A stretch of DNA of 64,000 nt from assembly GCA_049608225.1 (NCBI GenBank), contig JBMYXI010000008.1:1-64000 (forward strand), read 5' to 3'. Origin of the DNA: Parashewanella sp049608225 (GTDB taxonomy: Bacteria > Pseudomonadota > Gammaproteobacteria > Enterobacterales > Shewanellaceae). Below are positions 60,845-64,000 of the stretch, piece after piece (positions within the stretch are counted from its first letter, which is position 1; each line of letters begins with the position of its first letter). A program made the translations under genes and the position numbers. Under the pieces are notes generated by a model. The model was not told where the DNA came from. It worked only from the letters and a program-made list of their open reading frames with translations, and made no database searches.

Positions 60845-61453
60845 ATGGAACATTATATTAGTTTATTCATTCGCTCTGTTTTCATTGAAAACATGGCACT
60901 GTCATTCTTCCTAGGTATGTGTACTTTCTTGGCCGTATCTAAGAAAGTAACGACCTCTATGGGCTTAGGTGTTGCAGTAATCGTAGTTTTGGCGATTTCT
61001 GTACCAGTTAACCAAGTGATCTATCAAGCATTGTTGGCTCCGGGCGCACTTAAGTGGGCTGGTTTCCCAGATGCTGATTTGAGCTTCCTTAAGTTCATCA
61101 CCTTTATTGGTGTCATTGCGGCTCTAGTACAAATTTTGGAAATGACGTTAGATAAGTATTTCCCACCTTTGTACAACGCGCTAGGTATTTTCCTACCGCT
61201 GATCACCGTAAACTGTGCAATCTTCGGTGCAGTTTCATTCATGGTTGAGCGTGATTACAACCTGACTGAAAGCGTAGTGTTCGGTATTGGTTCTGGTGTA
61301 GGTTGGGCTCTGGCTATCGTTTTGCTTGCGGGTATCCGTGAGAAAATGAAGTACGCAGACGTACCTGATGGTCTTCGTGGTCTAGGTATTACCTTTATCA
61401 CAGCGGGTCTAATGGCCTTAGGTTTCATGTCTTTCTCTGGCGTCTCTTTATAA
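60845..61453 (+). CDS. nqrE: Na+-NQR subunit E
   Basis: This 202-residue membrane subunit (six spans) is the partner of NqrD. MEHYISLFIRSVFIENMALSFFLGMCTFLAVS, in parts, and TVNCAIFGAVSFM carry the conserved Cys pair. Length equals that of close homologues (198-202). It starts 5 bases after nqrD. Confidence 0.97.
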   Translation: MEHYISLFIRSVFIENMALSFFLGMCTFLAVSKKVTTSMGLGVAVIVVLAISVPVNQVIYQALLAPGALKWAGFPDADLSFLKFITFIGVIAALVQILEMTLDKYFPPLYNALGIFLPLITVNCAIFGAVSFMVERDYNLTESVVFGIGSGVGWALAIVLLAGIREKMKYADVPDGLRGLGITFITAGLMALGFMSFSGVSL

Positions 61454-61487
61454 GACGCCTTAGGCCAGACCTTTAAAGGATAAGTTA

Positions 61488-62714
61488 ATGGATATTGTAA
61501 TTTTAGGTGTAGGTATGTTCACCTTGATCGTCCTAGCTTTGGTATTAGTGATTTTATTCGCTAAGTCAAAACTGGTTGCATCAGGCGATATTACCATTGG
61601 CATCAACGGCGATGCTGACAAAGCCATTAAAACCGCAGCTGGCGGTAAGTTATTAGGCGCATTAGCTGAAAGCGGTATTTTCGTTTCTAGTGCTTGTGGT
61701 GGCGGTGGCTCATGTGGTCAGTGTCGTGTAAACGTTAAGTCTGGTGGTGGTGATATCCTGCCAACCGAACTTGACCACATCACTAAAGGTGAAGCGCGTA
61801 ACGGTTGTCGTCTTTCTTGTCAGGTTAACGTGAAAACTGACATGGAAATCGAACTTGACGAAGAAATCTTCGGTATCAAGAAGTGGGAATGTGAAGTTAT
61901 CTCTAACGATAACAAAGCGACCTTCATTAAAGAACTTAAGCTTGGTATCCCTGATGGCGAATCTGTACCTTTCCGTGCAGGTGGTTACATTCAGATTGAA
62001 GCACCGGCTCACCATGTTAAGTACGCTGATTTCGATGTTCCTGAAGAATATCGTGGCGACTGGGAGCACTTTGGTTTCTTCAAGCTTGAGTCTAAAGTAG
62101 ACGAAGAAACGATCCGTGCCTACTCAATGGCGAACTACCCAGAAGAAGAAGGCATCATCATGTTGAACGTGCGTATCGCTACGCCACCGCCACGTGATCT
62201 AAGCCTACCTTGCGGTAAGATGTCATCGTACATCTGGAGCCTAAAAGCAGGCGACAAGGTAACCATCTCTGGTCCATTCGGTGAGTTCTTCGCGAAAGAA
62301 ACTGACGCTGAAATGGTATTCGTTGGTGGTGGTGCGGGTATGGCGCCAATGCGTTCTCACATCTTCGATCAGCTTAAGCGTCTTAAATCTAAGCGTAAGA
62401 TGAGCTTCTGGTACGGTGCTCGTTCTAAGCGTGAAATGTTCTATGTCGAAGATTTTGACGGTCTAGCGGCTGAGAATGATAACTTCGACTGGCACGTTGC
62501 CCTTTCAGATCCACAACCAGAAGATAACTGGGACGGATACACTGGTTTCATTCATAACGTATTGTATGAAAACTACCTACGTGACCATGAAGCACCAGAA
62601 GATTGTGAATTCTACATGTGTGGTCCTCCAATGATGAACGCTGCTGTTATTGGCATGCTAAAAGATCTTGGTGTAGAAGACGAAAACATCCTATTGGATG
62701 ACTTCGGTGGCTAA
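61488..62714 (+). CDS. nqrF: Na+-NQR subunit F (NADH dehydrogenase)
   Basis: This 408-residue electron-entry subunit has one N-terminal span (about 4-26), a 2Fe-2S ferredoxin domain (SACGGGGSCGQCRV plus a fourth Cys in NGCRLSCQ), an FAD domain (RAYSMANYPEE) and an NADH domain (VGGGAGMAPMRSHI, YMCGPPMMNAAV). It takes electrons from NADH. It is the last structural gene; a terminator follows. Confidence 0.97.
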   Translation: MDIVILGVGMFTLIVLALVLVILFAKSKLVASGDITIGINGDADKAIKTAAGGKLLGALAESGIFVSSACGGGGSCGQCRVNVKSGGGDILPTELDHITKGEARNGCRLSCQVNVKTDMEIELDEEIFGIKKWECEVISNDNKATFIKELKLGIPDGESVPFRAGGYIQIEAPAHHVKYADFDVPEEYRGDWEHFGFFKLESKVDEETIRAYSMANYPEEEGIIMLNVRIATPPPRDLSLPCGKMSSYIWSLKAGDKVTISGPFGEFFAKETDAEMVFVGGGAGMAPMRSHIFDQLKRLKSKRKMSFWYGARSKREMFYVEDFDGLAAENDNFDWHVALSDPQPEDNWDGYTGFIHNVLYENYLRDHEAPEDCEFYMCGPPMMNAAVIGMLKDLGVEDENILLDDFGG

Positions 62715-62746
62715 TGCCTTTATTCGCTAAACATTGACTTAGCGAC

Positions 62747-62798
62747 AAAAAAGCTGCATACAACTCAAAAACTCCTGAGTTGGTGCGGCTTTTTTTTT
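62747..62798 (+). terminator. Rho-independent terminator of the nqr operon
   Basis: AAAAGCTGCATACAACTCA pairs with TGAGTTGGTGCGGCTTTT with a few mismatches over a short loop, running into nine T. It lies 33 bases after the nqrF stop and separates the operon from apbE. Confidence 0.9.
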
Positions 62799-62843
62799 GG
62801 CATGTATTAGAATACAAGCAGTGGAATCAATTGGAGCTCGATA

Positions 62844-63875
62844 ATGGATTTTTTCAGAAAATATAAAGCGTTTTATTTGTTAACAGCTGCGTTTGTTGTA
62901 GCATACTTAGCTTCTTGCAGTCGACATGTTGAAACCGTGTCGCTTTCAGGCGGTACAATGGGAACGACTTACCATATTAAATTTGTGCCAAGTGAAAACA
63001 CACCAGATACCCAAACCTTACATGCGGATATTGATCTCACTCTGGAGTTAGTGAACGATCAAATGTCGACTTACCGACCTGAATCTGAGTTATCTCGTTT
63101 TAACAAGCTTAAAAAAGGGGAAAGCATTAAGGTATCGGGTGATCTTATTACGGTTATCAATCATGCAAAAGTGCTGCGTGATGAGTCTGCTGGTGCATTA
63201 GACGTCACGGTAGGACCTTTAGTGAATCTTTGGGGGTTTGGTCCAGAGAAGCGTCGTGTTGAGCCTCCCAAGCAGTCAGAGATTGACGCAGCAAGAGCGA
63301 AAATGAATTTGGATGCTGTCACTATTAACGGAGAATACTTGATCAAAAACGCCGATAATCTTTATGTGGACTTATCGACTATTGCTAAAGGTTTTGGTGT
63401 TGATAAAGTTGCTTCTATTTTAGAAAAAAACCACGTAACCAATTATCTGGTTGAAATTGGCGGTGAGCTACGTGTGAAAGGCAAAAAGGCGGATGACTCA
63501 GATTGGCGTATAGCAGTTGAAAAACCGACTACAGATGAACGTGCGGTTCAACAAGTGATTACTCCCGGTGATATGGCAATGGCGACGTCAGGCGATTATC
63601 GTATTTATTTTGAAGAAAACGGTAAGCGTTATACCCATATTATCGATCCAACAACCGGTTATCCTGTGGAGCATAAGCTTGTCTCTGCAACTGTGCTTTA
63701 CGAAAATTGCATGATGGCTGATGGTTATTCAACGGCAATGATGGTAATGGGCACTGAAAAGGCATTAGCACTTGCCAAAAAGAAAAACTTAGCGATAATG
63801 CTGATCGAAAAGCAGCCAGATGGATTTAAAGTCATTTACAGTGATGCCTTCAAGCCATTTGTTCAAGATAAGTAA
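62844..63875 (+). CDS. apbE: FAD:protein FMN transferase (ApbE)
   Basis: This 343-residue lipoprotein has lipobox LASC (Cys25). It attaches FMN to Thr of NqrB and NqrC in the periplasm. GTMGTTYHIKF, VGPLVNLWGFGP, DLSTIAKGFGVDKV and MATSGDYRIYFEENGKRYTHIIDP, in parts, are the ApbE FAD- and Mg-binding stretches. Placement after nqrF supports the role. nqrM follows after 14 bases. Confidence 0.95.
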   Translation: MDFFRKYKAFYLLTAAFVVAYLASCSRHVETVSLSGGTMGTTYHIKFVPSENTPDTQTLHADIDLTLELVNDQMSTYRPESELSRFNKLKKGESIKVSGDLITVINHAKVLRDESAGALDVTVGPLVNLWGFGPEKRRVEPPKQSEIDAARAKMNLDAVTINGEYLIKNADNLYVDLSTIAKGFGVDKVASILEKNHVTNYLVEIGGELRVKGKKADDSDWRIAVEKPTTDERAVQQVITPGDMAMATSGDYRIYFEENGKRYTHIIDPTTGYPVEHKLVSATVLYENCMMADGYSTAMMVMGTEKALALAKKKNLAIMLIEKQPDGFKVIYSDAFKPFVQDK

Positions 63876-63889
63876 ATCGGAGCGGAAAT

Positions 63890-64000
63890 ATGGGCACTTT
63901 TGTTGCCGCCTTTGTGGTGTTGTTAGTCTTTTTCTTATTAATGTCAGTGGGTTTTCTGGTAAAGAAGAAAGCTGTTGAAGGAAGTTGTGGCGGTTTAGGT
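63890..64000 (+). CDS. nqrM: NqrM, Na+-NQR maturation protein (truncated by the window edge)
   Basis: The first 37 residues are visible: MGTFVAAFVVLLVFFLLMSVGF (one membrane span, in part) and then KKKAVEGSCGGLG. NqrM (formerly DUF539) carries four conserved Cys and helps deliver iron to the NqrD/NqrE site. The SCGG part is the first Cys of that set. GGAGCGGA precedes the ATG. The gene continues past the right edge. Confidence 0.9.
   Translation, partial: MGTFVAAFVVLLVFFLLMSVGFLVKKKAVEGSCGGLG

Overview
The window looks like chromosomal DNA of a marine gammaproteobacterium, most likely Shewanella or a close relative. The clues are a single-chain AccA-AccD-biotin carboxylase-BCCP protein of about 1500 residues beside a LysR gene, two secreted subtilases with GlyGly-CTERM tails, a complete Na+-NQR operon followed by apbE and nqrM, a DEAD-box helicase of the DeaD type, and A+T-leaning DNA with integron cassettes. 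The genus is an inference; no rRNA or other marker gene is present.

Layout. 1-2030: the distal end of an integron cassette array, with three closely related attC sites, small cassette genes, a possible gene-less cassette and a last cassette with no attC. 2144-4674: deaD and two small membrane-protein genes. 4763-8531: a galactose set (sodium/sugar symporter, galK, galM). 8532-11067: a small acidic protein, a PIG3-type quinone oxidoreductase and a MaoC-like hydratase. 11142-29830: a type III secretion (T3SS) locus. 29827-36623: a secreted C15-family peptidase, a LysR regulator and the fused carboxylase. 36630-36892: a small foldback element resembling a MITE. 37031-46144: rsmE, gshB, an alkaline phosphatase, yqiA, parE, a PQQ-type dehydrogenase and parC. 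46189-48443: two small exported proteins and an AraC regulator. 48807-55753: two tandem paralogous subtilases. 55820-64000: rluA on the minus strand, then nqrABCDEF, apbE and the start of nqrM.

The most notable region is the T3SS locus. Gene order and several protein sequences match Salmonella SPI-2 (the Ssa-Esc family): an SsaB/SpiC-like protein, SctC, SctD, SctE, an SseA-like chaperone, an EspA/SseB-type filament protein, then SctF, a SctG/SsaH-like protein, SctI, SctJ, SctK, SctL, SctW, SsaM, SctV, SctN, SctO, SctP and SctQ. A hybrid sensor kinase and a NarL-type response regulator equivalent to SsrA/SsrB sit at its left end. Two parts of the SPI-2 set are missing from the window: the export gate and switch proteins SctR, SctS, SctT and SctU, and the pore-forming translocators with their chaperones. 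An AraC-type regulator occupies the place where the translocator genes would be. The palindrome TCAGGT-N4-ACCTGA occurs upstream of the first structural gene and again upstream of the AraC gene, so it is a candidate operator linking the two-component system, the AraC protein and the structural genes.

Annotation rests on reading the sequence and comparing it with remembered family sequences; no database search or folding calculation was run.
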